Positions 25,933 to 33,650 of a DNA stretch of 64,000 nucleotides are shown here, piece by piece. Position 1 is the first letter of the stretch. Each line of letters opens with the position of its first letter. Origin of the DNA: CAVVYV01 sp963818205 (GTDB lineage: Bacteria > Actinomycetota > Thermoleophilia > Solirubrobacterales > 70-9); contig CAWFRG010000001.1 in NCBI GenBank assembly GCA_963818205.1, forward strand, positions 186,001-250,000, read 5' to 3'. A program made the position numbers and the translations under genes. The notes under the pieces were generated by a model, which ran no database searches, was not told where the DNA came from, and saw nothing but the letters and a program-made list of their open reading frames with translations.

Positions 25933-27726
25933 TCAGTGCCCGGGAGTGAACTCGGGCACGTCCACCACTCGCCCGCCGCGGCCCGTGCCGGGCTCGGCGG
26001 GGCGGCGGTCCTGGCCGCGGCCCTTGGCGCCGTCGCCGTAGAGCTCCTCCGCGCTCCGCGCCTTGCGGACGGGGCCGCCGGTGCTGGCGCGCCAGTCGCC
26101 GACCGGGTCGGCGTAGCGGCTCCGGTCGCGGCCGTCCCCGGCGCGCTCGGGGCCGGTGCGGAAGTCGTCGCGGTCGCGCTTGCGCGGCTCCCGCGGCCCG
26201 TCCTCGCGGTTGCGCCGGTGCCGGTTAGCGAAGGCACTCTCGAATCGGGTGGCGATCACCGTGATCCAGACCTCCTCGGACATGTCCTCGTCAATGCTGG
26301 CGCCGAAGATGATGTTGGCGTCGGGGTGGGCCGCCTCCTGGACGATCTTGGCCGCCTCGCTCGCCTCGACCAGGGAGAGGTCGGGCCCGCCGGTGATCGA
26401 GAGCAGCAGCGAGTGCGCGCCCTCCACCGAGGTTTCCAGCAGCGGCGAGTTGACCGCTTTCTCGGCGGCGAGGAGCGCACGGTGCTCGCCCGCGCCCATG
26501 CCGATCCCGAGGATCGCGTCACCCGACTCGATCATCGTCGTCCGAACGTCGGCGAAGTCGAGGTTGATCAGGCCCGGCAGCATCACCAGGTCGGAGATCC
26601 CCTGGACCGCCTGGCGGAGGACGTCGTCGGCGACCCGGAAGGCGTCGGTGATCGAGGTGCGGCGCTCGAGGATCTGGAGAAGGCGCTCGTTCGGGATCAC
26701 GATCAGGGTGTCTACCTCCGAGCCCAGCGCGGCGATCCCCTCCTCGGCCTGGGCCGCGCGGCGGGCGCCCTCGAAGGTGAAGGGCTTGGTGACGGCGGCG
26801 ACGGTGAGGGCGCCGACATCGCGGGCGAGCTTCGCCACGACCGGTGCGGCGCCGGTGCCGGTGCCGCCGCCGGCGCCGACGGCGAGGAAGACCATGTCGG
26901 AGCCCTTCAGCAGCTGCTTGATCTTGTCCTGCTCGTCGAAGGCGGCGCTGTAGCCGACCCTTGGGTCCGAGCCCGAGCCGAGGCCGCGGGTTAGCTCGGA
27001 GCCGATATGCAGGGTGACGTCGGCGTTGGAGTTCTGCAGCGACTGAAGGTCGGTGTTGATCGCGACGAACTCGACCCCCGGGAGCTGGGCCTCGACCATC
27101 CTGTTGACCGCGTTGACGCCGGCTCCCCCGACGCCGACCACCCGGAGCACCGCCTGATGGATGCGCGGCACGGTCGCGGAGCGAGCGGTCTCGGTCTCGT
27201 CGCGGCCGTAGGCTGGGCGGACCTCGCCGTCGTAGCCGCCCATGAGGCGCTCAAGGCCTTCGTGCTCGGGGCCCGCCTTCTCAACGACCTTGTAGGCGCG
27301 CTTCTCGCGCTTCTCGACCTCCTCGATCGCCGGGTCGGTGGCGGGATCGACGAAGCCCTCGGTCTCGGGCTGGCGGATCGGCTCCGGGGTCGGGACCGGA
27401 TCCGGGATCGGCTCGGGAACCGGCTCGGGGGTCGGCTCGGGAACCGGCTCGGGGACGGGTACCTCCTGCTGCGGCTTCTTGGCCCGCGTCTTCCTGGGCT
27501 TGGGCTTCTTGGCCCTCTTTGTGGCCTTCTGCTTGGGGGCCTCCTTCTCGGGAGCATCCTGGGTCTCGGGAGCGTCATGCTCGGGCTCCTGGATTGCGAC
27601 CTCGACCTGGGTGGCCCCGCCGCTGTTCGCCTTCACCTGGATCTCCTCACCCTCCAGCGACTCCTCGGTGGAGCGGAAGAGGTCGGCGAGGGGGCCCTCG
27701 CGCATGCTGGCGCGCTTAGGAGCCAT
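25933..27726 (-). CDS. ftsZ: Cell-division GTPase FtsZ with about 190-residue N-terminal extension
   Basis: Tubulin-like GTPase of 597 residues. The core starts near residue 193 (VLRVVGVGGAGVNAVNRM). The tubulin signature GAGGGTGTGAAPVVAKL is at about 285-300, with VIPNERLLQILE and QGISDLVMLPGLINLDFADV. Near the end a DVPEF motif (589-593) resembles the conserved tail that binds partners. Unusually, residues 1-190 form an added region: an acidic/amphipathic start, a lysine-rich stretch (61-85), a Pro-Glu repeat (90-118) and a charged linker. The core deviates in GLGSGSDP where GAGGNP is usual. The start overlaps the parA stop by 11 bp. An internal ATG (residue 162) could give a shorter form. 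Confidence 0.92.
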   Translation of the reverse strand: MAPKRASMREGPLADLFRSTEESLEGEEIQVKANSGGATQVEVAIQEPEHDAPETQDAPEKEAPKQKATKRAKKPKPRKTRAKKPQQEVPVPEPVPEPTPEPVPEPIPDPVPTPEPIRQPETEGFVDPATDPAIEEVEKREKRAYKVVEKAGPEHEGLERLMGGYDGEVRPAYGRDETETARSATVPRIHQAVLRVVGVGGAGVNAVNRMVEAQLPGVEFVAINTDLQSLQNSNADVTLHIGSELTRGLGSGSDPRVGYSAAFDEQDKIKQLLKGSDMVFLAVGAGGGTGTGAAPVVAKLARDVGALTVAAVTKPFTFEGARRAAQAEEGIAALGSEVDTLIVIPNERLLQILERRTSITDAFRVADDVLRQAVQGISDLVMLPGLINLDFADVRTTMIESGDAILGIGMGAGEHRALLAAEKAVNSPLLETSVEGAHSLLLSITGGPDLSLVEASEAAKIVQEAAHPDANIIFGASIDEDMSEEVWITVIATRFESAFANRHRRNREDGPREPRKRDRDDFRTGPERAGDGRDRSRYADPVGDWRASTGGPVRKARSAEELYGDGAKGRGQDRRPAEPGTGRGGRVVDVPEFTPGH

Positions 27727-28681
27727 CGGTGAGGACCTCCTTGGCTAGCTCGCGATAGGCGTGGGCGGCCTTGCTCTTCGGGTCGTACTTGAGCACCGAG
27801 GTGCCCCGGACGGGCGCCTCGGCGAACTTGATCGCCTTGCGGATCCGGGACTCGAAGACCAGATCGCCGAAGTTCTCCTCGAGGATCGCCACCGCCTCCT
27901 TCGCGTGGACGGTGCGCGAGTCGAGCATCGTCGGCAGGATCCCCTCGATCTCGACGCCGGGGTTGAGGTTCTCGCGGATCATCTGAAGGGTGTTCTGCAG
28001 CTGAACCAGGCCGCGCATCGAGAGGTACTCGCACTGAACCGGCACGATCACCTTGTTGGCTGCGGTGAGCGCGTTGACGGTGAGCAGCCCGAGGCTTGGC
28101 GGGGTGTCGATGCAGACGAAGTCGTATTCGTCGCGAACCTCGTCGAGGGCCTTCTGGAGGGCGCGCTCACGGCCGATCTGAGTGCTCATCGCGATCTCGG
28201 CGCCGGCCAGGTCGATCGAAGCGACGGCGACGTCGATCTCCTTCTCGACGATCACCTCGCGGATCGGCATCCGGTGAACGAGGACGTCGAACATGCTCTT
28301 CTCGACCTTGTCGGGGTCGACTCCCTGGCTCATCGTCAGGTTGCCCTGGGGGTCCATGTCGACGGCGAGCACCCGGTGGCCTGACTCCTTGAAGGCGACC
28401 GCCAGGTTGAGCGCCGTGGTGGTCTTGGCGACTCCGCCCTTCTGGTTGGCGAATGCGATCACCTTGGCCGGGCCGGTCTTCTTCGAGGTCGCGTCCTTCT
28501 TCCCCTTGTCCTTCTTCCCCTTGTCCTTCTTCCCCTTGTCTTTCTTGTCGGACTTGCCGTTGTTCTCGGACTTGACCTTGTCGTCCTCGCTCGCGCGCCC
28601 GGGCCCAACCACGTCGTCGGGTCGCAGGCGTCCGATCTCGGACGCGTTGGACGCTGCCATCTTGCGTAGAAAACCGGCCAT
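27716..28681 (-). CDS. ParA/Soj-family ATPase with lysine-rich N-terminal tail
   Basis: A 321-residue ParA-type ATPase. The deviant Walker A is FANQKGGVAKTTTALNLA, Walker A' is AVDMDPQGNLT, and Walker B is FVCIDTPPSLGLL. Residues 1-72 form a tail with four KKDKG-like units, probably binding DNA or membrane nonspecifically. No parB gene is adjacent. Instead the gene overlaps ftsZ, so a role in placing the division ring (as for MinD, MipZ or PomZ relatives) is as plausible as chromosome partition. A 63-bp gap separates it from the divergent Get3-like genes. Confidence 0.92.
   Translation of the reverse strand: MAGFLRKMAASNASEIGRLRPDDVVGPGRASEDDKVKSENNGKSDKKDKGKKDKGKKDKGKKDATSKKTGPAKVIAFANQKGGVAKTTTALNLAVAFKESGHRVLAVDMDPQGNLTMSQGVDPDKVEKSMFDVLVHRMPIREVIVEKEIDVAVASIDLAGAEIAMSTQIGRERALQKALDEVRDEYDFVCIDTPPSLGLLTVNALTAANKVIVPVQCEYLSMRGLVQLQNTLQMIRENLNPGVEIEGILPTMLDSRTVHAKEAVAILEENFGDLVFESRIRKAIKFAEAPVRGTSVLKYDPKSKAAHAYRELAKEVLTDGS
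28494..28545. repeat. 15-bp tandem repeat inside parA
   Basis: The unit CTTCTTCCCCTTGTC recurs about three and a half times. On the coding strand it encodes GKKDK repeats of the ParA N-terminal tail. Copy number may vary between strains. Confidence 0.8.
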
Positions 28682-28744
28682 CAGCGGGCTATTTCGCAGG
28701 TGAGGGCTTATTTCCTCCCCCGTGTTGGAAGAATCCTCCCGGGC

Positions 28745-29665
28745 GTGCCGGACCTATTCGACAAGCGGCTGCTGTTCGTCACCGGAAAGGGCGGCGTGGG
28801 TAAGTCGACGATCTCCCTGGCGCTGGGCTTGGCGGCGGCGTCGCGCGGCAAGCGGACGATCGTCTGCGAGGTCTCCTCCCGGGAGACAGCATCGCGGGTC
28901 TTCAAGAAGGGCGAGATCGGCTTCAACGAGGTGGAGGTCGCCCCGAACCTGTGGGCGATCTCGATCGACCCCGACGAGTCGCTGCGCGAGTATCTGCTTC
29001 TGCAGCTGAAGGTGAGGGCGATGCGCGACCTGCTGGTCCGCTCGAGGCTCTTCAACTACCTGGCGGCGGCCACCCCCGGGCTGAAGGAGCTGGTCACGAT
29101 CGGCAAGATCTGGGAGCTCGCCCAGACCGACCGGAAGGTGAAGAAGGCGAGCGGCTACGACCTGGTGATCGTCGACGCGCCGGCAACCGGCCAGGGGGTC
29201 GGCTTCCTGCAGACGCCGCGGACCTTCGCGGGGATCGCCCGGGTTGGACCCGTGCACTCGCAGGCAAAGGAGCTCGATCGCTTCATCACCCAGCATGAGA
29301 CAACCGGCGTAGCGATCGTGGCGCTCCCCGAGGAGATGCCGGTGAACGAAACGGCCTCGCTCGAGGGCCAGCTCAGCCACGAGATCGGGATGGCGGTCGA
29401 TCGCGTCTACATGAACGCGATGTACCCGGAGCGCTTCAGCAAGGGGGAGACCGGCAGCCTCGAGCGCGCCCTCGACGATGCCGAGGGCCCGGCGCGGGCG
29501 GCGATCCGCGCCGCCCTCTCCGAGCACCGACGTGCGCGCTCCCACCGCGCCCAGCTGCAGCGGCTGAAGCGCCGGGTGAGCAGCCCGGTGAGGACGCTCC
29601 CGTTCATCTTCGAGCCCGCCCTCGACGTGCCCGAGCTCGAGCAGCTCGCCGGCGGACTCACCTGA
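28745..29665 (+). CDS. Get3/ArsA-like ATPase, first of a pair (BagA/Rv3679-like)
   Basis: SIMIBI-class ATPase of 306 residues. The P-loop is FVTGKGGVGKSTISLALG. The switch and adenine regions are CEVSSRETASRVF and VIVDAPATGQGVGFL. The frame is open further upstream, but the GTG at 28745 (VPDLFDKRLLFVTGKGG) places the P-loop as in homologues. It ends TGATG, sharing one base with the next gene. In mycobacteria the equivalent pair Rv3679-Rv3680 forms a heteromeric Get3-like complex. That this pair does the same is inferred. Confidence 0.88.
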   Translation: MPDLFDKRLLFVTGKGGVGKSTISLALGLAAASRGKRTIVCEVSSRETASRVFKKGEIGFNEVEVAPNLWAISIDPDESLREYLLLQLKVRAMRDLLVRSRLFNYLAAATPGLKELVTIGKIWELAQTDRKVKKASGYDLVIVDAPATGQGVGFLQTPRTFAGIARVGPVHSQAKELDRFITQHETTGVAIVALPEEMPVNETASLEGQLSHEIGMAVDRVYMNAMYPERFSKGETGSLERALDDAEGPARAAIRAALSEHRRARSHRAQLQRLKRRVSSPVRTLPFIFEPALDVPELEQLAGGLT

Positions 29666-30810
29666 TGGCGAACGTCGGCGAGATCCTCGAGGACCGCAGC
29701 ATCTGCATCTGCGCCGGCTCCGGCGGAGTCGGCAAGACGACCACCTCGGCGGCGCTCGCCGTCGGCCTCGCCGCTCGCGGCCAGCGGGTGGCGGTGCTGA
29801 CGATCGACCCCGCGAAGCGCCTCGCCGACTCGCTCGGCCTCGACGAGCTGGTGAACGAGCCGCGGCGGGTAGATCCTCGCCTCTTCGAGCGCGCCGGGAT
29901 GGAGATGCGCGGCGAGCTCTGGGCGATGATGCTCGACGCGAAGGCGACCTTCGACGACGTCGTCCGCCGGCACGCGCCCGACGCCGAGACCCGCGAGCGG
30001 ATCCTCGAGAACCGGATCTACCGTCAGATCTCAAACGCTCTCGCCGGCTCCCAGGAGTACATGGCGATGGAGAAGCTGTTCGAGATCCACCAGGAGGGGC
30101 GCTACGACTTCCTCGTCCTCGACACCCCGCCCTCGCGCAGCGCACTCGACTTCCTCGACGCCCCCAAGCGCCTCACCCAGTTCATCGAGGGCCGCGGGAT
30201 GGCGATGTTCATGAAGCCGACCGGCTTCGCCACCCGGGTCGTCGGTCGCGGCAGCTCGATGGCCTTCAGCGTGCTCAAGCGGATCACCGGACTCGACCTG
30301 CTCGCTGACCTGAGCGAGTTCTTCCAGGCATTCAGCGGCATGGTCGACGGCTTCCGGGAGCGCGCCAAGCGCGTCTCGGAGCTCCTCTCCGACCCCGCGA
30401 CCACCTTCATGGTCGTCTGCGGCCCCCAGGGAGAGCCGATCTCAGAGGCGGTCTACTTCCACCGGAAGCTGGTCGAGGCGCAGCTGCCGGTCGGCGGCGT
30501 GATCGTCAACAAGGTCCACTACCAGGCCGACGTCGAGGCGGGCGGCGAGGCGGAGGTAGACCTGCGCAACCTCCTCGACGACGAGCTGGCGGCACGCGTC
30601 GTCTCGAACTTCGCCGACTACCAGGCGCTCGCTCAGCGCGACGCCCGCAACGTCGACCACCTCGCCCGCGAGCTCAATGCCCGCCGGGTGATTCGAGTCC
30701 CCTACATGGACGAGGACATCCACGACCTCGAGGGGCTGTTGAAGATCGACCGCTACCTGTTCGCCACCGAGCAGCAGCGCGAGGCGCTGGCGGCTTCTGG
30801 CGCTGCCTGA
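29665..30810 (+). CDS. Get3/ArsA-like ATPase, second of a pair (BagB/Rv3680-like)
   Basis: A 381-residue partner of the preceding ATPase. The P-loop is CAGSGGVGKTTTSAALAVGL with LTIDPAKRLADSLG, and Walker B is FLVLDTPPSRSALDFL. Residues 165-235 contain a hydrophobic, methionine-rich stretch (EGRGMAMFMKPTG, AFSVLKRITGLDLLADL), the position where Get3 proteins bind hydrophobic client helices. Coupled translation with the first gene supports an obligate heterodimer. It is divergent from parA-ftsZ. Confidence 0.9.
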   Translation: MANVGEILEDRSICICAGSGGVGKTTTSAALAVGLAARGQRVAVLTIDPAKRLADSLGLDELVNEPRRVDPRLFERAGMEMRGELWAMMLDAKATFDDVVRRHAPDAETRERILENRIYRQISNALAGSQEYMAMEKLFEIHQEGRYDFLVLDTPPSRSALDFLDAPKRLTQFIEGRGMAMFMKPTGFATRVVGRGSSMAFSVLKRITGLDLLADLSEFFQAFSGMVDGFRERAKRVSELLSDPATTFMVVCGPQGEPISEAVYFHRKLVEAQLPVGGVIVNKVHYQADVEAGGEAEVDLRNLLDDELAARVVSNFADYQALAQRDARNVDHLARELNARRVIRVPYMDEDIHDLEGLLKIDRYLFATEQQREALAASGAA

Positions 30811-30871
30811 TCAGGCGGCGGGCTACCTGCAGGGACCAGCGATCCGGCGGACGGAACGTCGCCCGCCTTGC

Positions 30872-32575
30872 CTAGACCTTCTTGCTCTTGCGCTCGTAGC
30901 GGAGCTCGCCCACGTCCCAGTCAGTCGCGTCGGGGACCGGGAAGAGGTGGCGGACCGTGTCGCTGTGCTTGGGGCGCTCGCGATCCCGCTCGGGCTTGCC
31001 GCTGCGGTCGCGGCGGGGGCTGGCAAAGGCGGGCCAATCGACCTCGCCGTCGCCGCCGCTGAACCAGTCGGTCCTGTCCTCCTCGGACGTGCCCGGGTGG
31101 TCGTCCTCGGACATGCTCGGACCGTCGCTGTCAGCGGCCATGATCTCGGGTAGTTCGACGTGGTCGACGATGATCCTCGTCGTCTCTTTGGTCTCTTCTC
31201 CCAGCTCTTCCCCTGGGTCGTCGCCATCATCCGCGGTCCGGCGGACGTCAATATCGCCGACGTTTGCGTCGGCGATCACGGAGAGGTCCAGCCCCTCCGA
31301 TTCCTGATCAGAAGTGGGGTCGGGAAGGCGCCACTCGGCGGTCTCGCCGCGGCTGGGACGGATCGTCTCGGCGACGCCGAGGCCGTGGGAGAGCAGGCTC
31401 TCGTCGGCCGCCGCCCGCAGGTTGCCTGCCAGCTCGCCGGTCGCAAGGCCCTTCAGCAGCCTCCTGAGCAGCTCCTCGAGCTCCGCGATCACGTCCAGGG
31501 GCGAGGCATCGGCGCTGGGCCGGTAATGGGCGCCGCTCATCAGCTTCCGCTCGAGCACCAGGGCGCGCTCGACGCAGAGCCGTCCCTCCTCGCGCTCAGC
31601 GGGCCTGCAGGCGAGCGCCGCGACCCGCGCCGAGAGAACGGTGTTGGCGGGACCGCCACCCTCCAGGAGCCCCCGCAGGGCCAGCAGGTAGTCGCTGAGG
31701 GCCTCGATCAGCGAGGCGCGCTCGGCGCCGAGCTCGAAGCGAGAGGCCGCCCAGGAAAGGGCAGGCAGACGGGCACCGCGCTCGGTCAGGGTCTTCGCGA
31801 ACTGCTCGAGCTCGGCGGCCTCGGCGCCGGTCAGCCGGTAGCCGCCCTGGCGGGCGCGTCCGGCGCCTGTCCCGAATCGCTCCCAGCCTCCGGCGCGCCG
31901 GGCCCAGCCATGGGCGGCGAGCCCAACCGCACCCGGTCGGAAGAGGCGAAGCGTGCGCAGGGCGCGGCGAAGGTCGTCGGCGACCGCGGCCGCGGGGGCG
32001 ACTGCGGCCACCCCGCAGCTGACCCGGGCGATGAAGCCGCTCTTTCGCCCCGGCCGCGAGCGAGTCGCCTCGATTGCGTCGAGTGGAAGGTCACCGATTG
32101 AGTCTGCGCGGACGATCTGGACACCGTCCAACTCGAGCTCGTCCTTGGGCATGTGGAAGCCGACCAGCGGGACGATGATCTCGCCCGCCGGGGTCCCCTC
32201 ACCCTCGTCCGTGGAGATGCTGGAGAGGACGCCCTGGATCGCCCCCTGAAGGCGGTCGCCGGCAATCTCAAATTCGGTCCTCCCGTCCCAGAGCCCCACC
32301 ATGAAGTCGATCGCCGCGTCCTCGCCTGCAATCTCCCGGACCTCAACGAAGGCCTCGAGGCGGCGGACCTCGGCCAGGTGGCGCTCTATGAACTCGCCGG
32401 TGAGCGGCGCGTAGGAGTACATCGGCAGCGGGCTGGTATCGCTCTTGCTCGCCTCCAGATCGAAGGGGAGCTCCGCCCCGGCTCGGAGCAGATCCTCGAA
32501 GACCTCGGCCGCCTCGACGGCCAATCGGCGCAACGCGTCGGTGAGCCGCTCGGTGGTGCTCTCAAGTGTTGTCAC
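30872..32575 (-). CDS. Large hypothetical protein, possibly HEPN/ApeA-like
   Basis: A protein of about 567 residues from a GTG at 32575 (VTTLESTTERLTDALRRL); the frame is open further upstream but those residues lie in a repeat. It is soluble, with no signal. The middle (about 300-390) has ALSDYLLALRGLLEGGG and, after a variable loop, ERALVLERKLMSGAHY. This resembles the two-helix R-x-K-x-x-x-G pattern of ApeA-like HEPN domains, but the usual histidine is not clear. The C-terminal 150 residues are acidic and disordered, ending in a basic RYERKSKKV. Function unknown; the HEPN idea is tentative. Confidence 0.6.
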   Translation of the reverse strand: MTTLESTTERLTDALRRLAVEAAEVFEDLLRAGAELPFDLEASKSDTSPLPMYSYAPLTGEFIERHLAEVRRLEAFVEVREIAGEDAAIDFMVGLWDGRTEFEIAGDRLQGAIQGVLSSISTDEGEGTPAGEIIVPLVGFHMPKDELELDGVQIVRADSIGDLPLDAIEATRSRPGRKSGFIARVSCGVAAVAPAAAVADDLRRALRTLRLFRPGAVGLAAHGWARRAGGWERFGTGAGRARQGGYRLTGAEAAELEQFAKTLTERGARLPALSWAASRFELGAERASLIEALSDYLLALRGLLEGGGPANTVLSARVAALACRPAEREEGRLCVERALVLERKLMSGAHYRPSADASPLDVIAELEELLRRLLKGLATGELAGNLRAAADESLLSHGLGVAETIRPSRGETAEWRLPDPTSDQESEGLDLSVIADANVGDIDVRRTADDGDDPGEELGEETKETTRIIVDHVELPEIMAADSDGPSMSEDDHPGTSEEDRTDWFSGGDGEVDWPAFASPRRDRSGKPERDRERPKHSDTVRHLFPVPDATDWDVGELRYERKSKKV

Positions 32576-32636
32576 ATAGGGCAGATTCCGGCGCGCTTGG
32601 GCGCGTCCTGCCGGTGAATGAGGGTTTGCAGCGGCT

Positions 32637-32769
32637 TCGCCATCAGGCGCGACCGCTGGCGGCCGCCCCACCCATTGTCAAACGGGTCGCTCCTCGGCTT
32701 CGCCTGCGGAGCGCGCTCGCATCTCGGGCTCCGCCTCCGCTCCGTGATCGAGCGGCCTTGCGGTCGCTA
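32637..32769. repeat. Dispersed repeat family 2 (copy 1) with nested family 1 copy
   Basis: This block runs from CATCAGGCGCGACC through GGCGGCCGCCCC to GATCGAGCGGCCTTGCGGTCGCTAG. Start and end resemble 33555-33650. In the middle lies a family 1 unit (AAACGGGTCGCTCCT at 32680-32694, then CGGAGCGCGCTCGCATC). The terminal CTAG supplies the stop codon of the HxlR gene on the minus strand. Confidence 0.6.
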
Positions 32770-33105
32770 GACCGTCGCCGCTGCCGGCTCGCGCTGGTCC
32801 TGCGGGAGCCAGCGGCTGCCGTAGGTGCGCATGTCCTCGATCAGGGGGACCAGGGCGGTGCCCTTGTCGGTGAGGGCGTATTCGACCCGGGGCGGGACCT
32901 CGGGATAGGTGCGCCGTTCGACGATCCCCTCCTCCTCCAGGGCCCGGAGGCGGAGCGAGAGCGTCCGCGGGCTGATCCCCTTCAGCGAGCGCTCGAGCTC
33001 ACAGAAGCGGAGCGAGGAGTCGGCGAGATCGCGAATGATCAGAAGGGTCCACTTGCCGCCGATGACCTCGGCTGTGCGGCAGACAGGACATTCAGGATCG
33101 AACAC
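32767..33105 (-). CDS. HxlR-family transcriptional regulator
   Basis: A compact 112-residue winged-helix regulator. It starts MFDPECPVCRTAEVIGGKW with a C-P-V-C pair that could sense redox or electrophiles. The recognition helix is in GISPRTLSLRLRALEEEGI, and the wing is RRTYPEVPPRVEYALTDKG. The length is typical of HxlR. The stop codon lies in repeat family 2. A weak ACAA-N9-TTGT inverted repeat sits just upstream and may be its operator. Its targets could include the divergently unrelated gene at 33150, which is transcribed in the same direction. Confidence 0.9.
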   Translation of the reverse strand: MFDPECPVCRTAEVIGGKWTLLIIRDLADSSLRFCELERSLKGISPRTLSLRLRALEEEGIVERRTYPEVPPRVEYALTDKGTALVPLIEDMRTYGSRWLPQDQREPAAATV

Positions 33106-33149
33106 AGTTTCAGGATACCGACAAAGCTATACAAAGTGAAGCATTGTGA

Positions 33150-33461
33150 TCAGGGTCTGATCTCCTCGATCACCTCGTAGACCCCCTCGAGCGGGATGTC
33201 GTGGACGAACTCCCCCATCGCCTCCTGGCGCTTCAGCTCGTCCTCCTCGTCGCCGCGCACCGCTTCGCGGTCGCCGGCATCGATGTCGATGATGCCGAAC
33301 GAGATCACCTCGTCGTGGTCCTTGAGGTTGCGCGCGTGGTAGAGGGCGACCGCCCCCTCGGGCAGCTCCTTCTTCATCTCATCGCCGCTCGGCCCCCAGG
33401 CCTCGCGGAATTGCTCCCATCGCTCCGGCTTCAGACGCCGCCCACTGAAGAACACAAGCAT
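33150..33461 (-). CDS. Small hypothetical protein (possible ABM-like alpha/beta barrel)
   Basis: A 103-residue protein beginning at an ATG with a clear GAGGAGGAGAA ribosome-binding site; the frame is open further upstream without support. Start LVFFSGRRLKPERWEQFREAW, then VALYHARNLKDHDEVISFGI and a C-terminal helix. The beta-alpha-beta pattern and size resemble dimeric alpha-beta barrel proteins (antibiotic biosynthesis monooxygenase or EthD type). No catalytic assignment can be made. Confidence 0.65.
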   Translation of the reverse strand: MLVFFSGRRLKPERWEQFREAWGPSGDEMKKELPEGAVALYHARNLKDHDEVISFGIIDIDAGDREAVRGDEEDELKRQEAMGEFVHDIPLEGVYEVIEEIRP

Positions 33462-33554
33462 TTCTCCTCCTCGGGTCGTGATTACCGACCCGACAATATG
33501 CGACGCACCTGAGCAGCGAGAGGCAAGCCGGGCCAGGAAGCAGGGCCGCCTCTC

Positions 33555-33650
33555 GCCAGCATCAGGTCGCGACTGCGGGCGGCCGCCCCCCACAAGTCGC
33601 TGCGGGCTTCGCCCTTCGCTCCCAAAGTGGAGCGGCCTGGCAGTCGCTAG
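33555..33650. repeat. Dispersed repeat family 2, copy 2
   Basis: CATCAGGTCGCGACTGC, GGCGGCCGCCCCCCAC and the end GGAGCGGCCTGGCAGTCGCTAG align with the block at 32637-32769 but lack the nested insertion. CGCTCC and GGAGCG form a hairpin just before the end. CTAG overlaps the stop codon of the sigma factor gene. It may serve as terminator. Confidence 0.6.

Noticed and set aside
32576..32671. Upstream extension of the unknown 30872 gene to an ATG at 32671
   Set aside because: The extra 32 codons fall in repeat family 2 and are Pro/Arg/Ala-rich; the GTG at 32575 starts the protein-like part.
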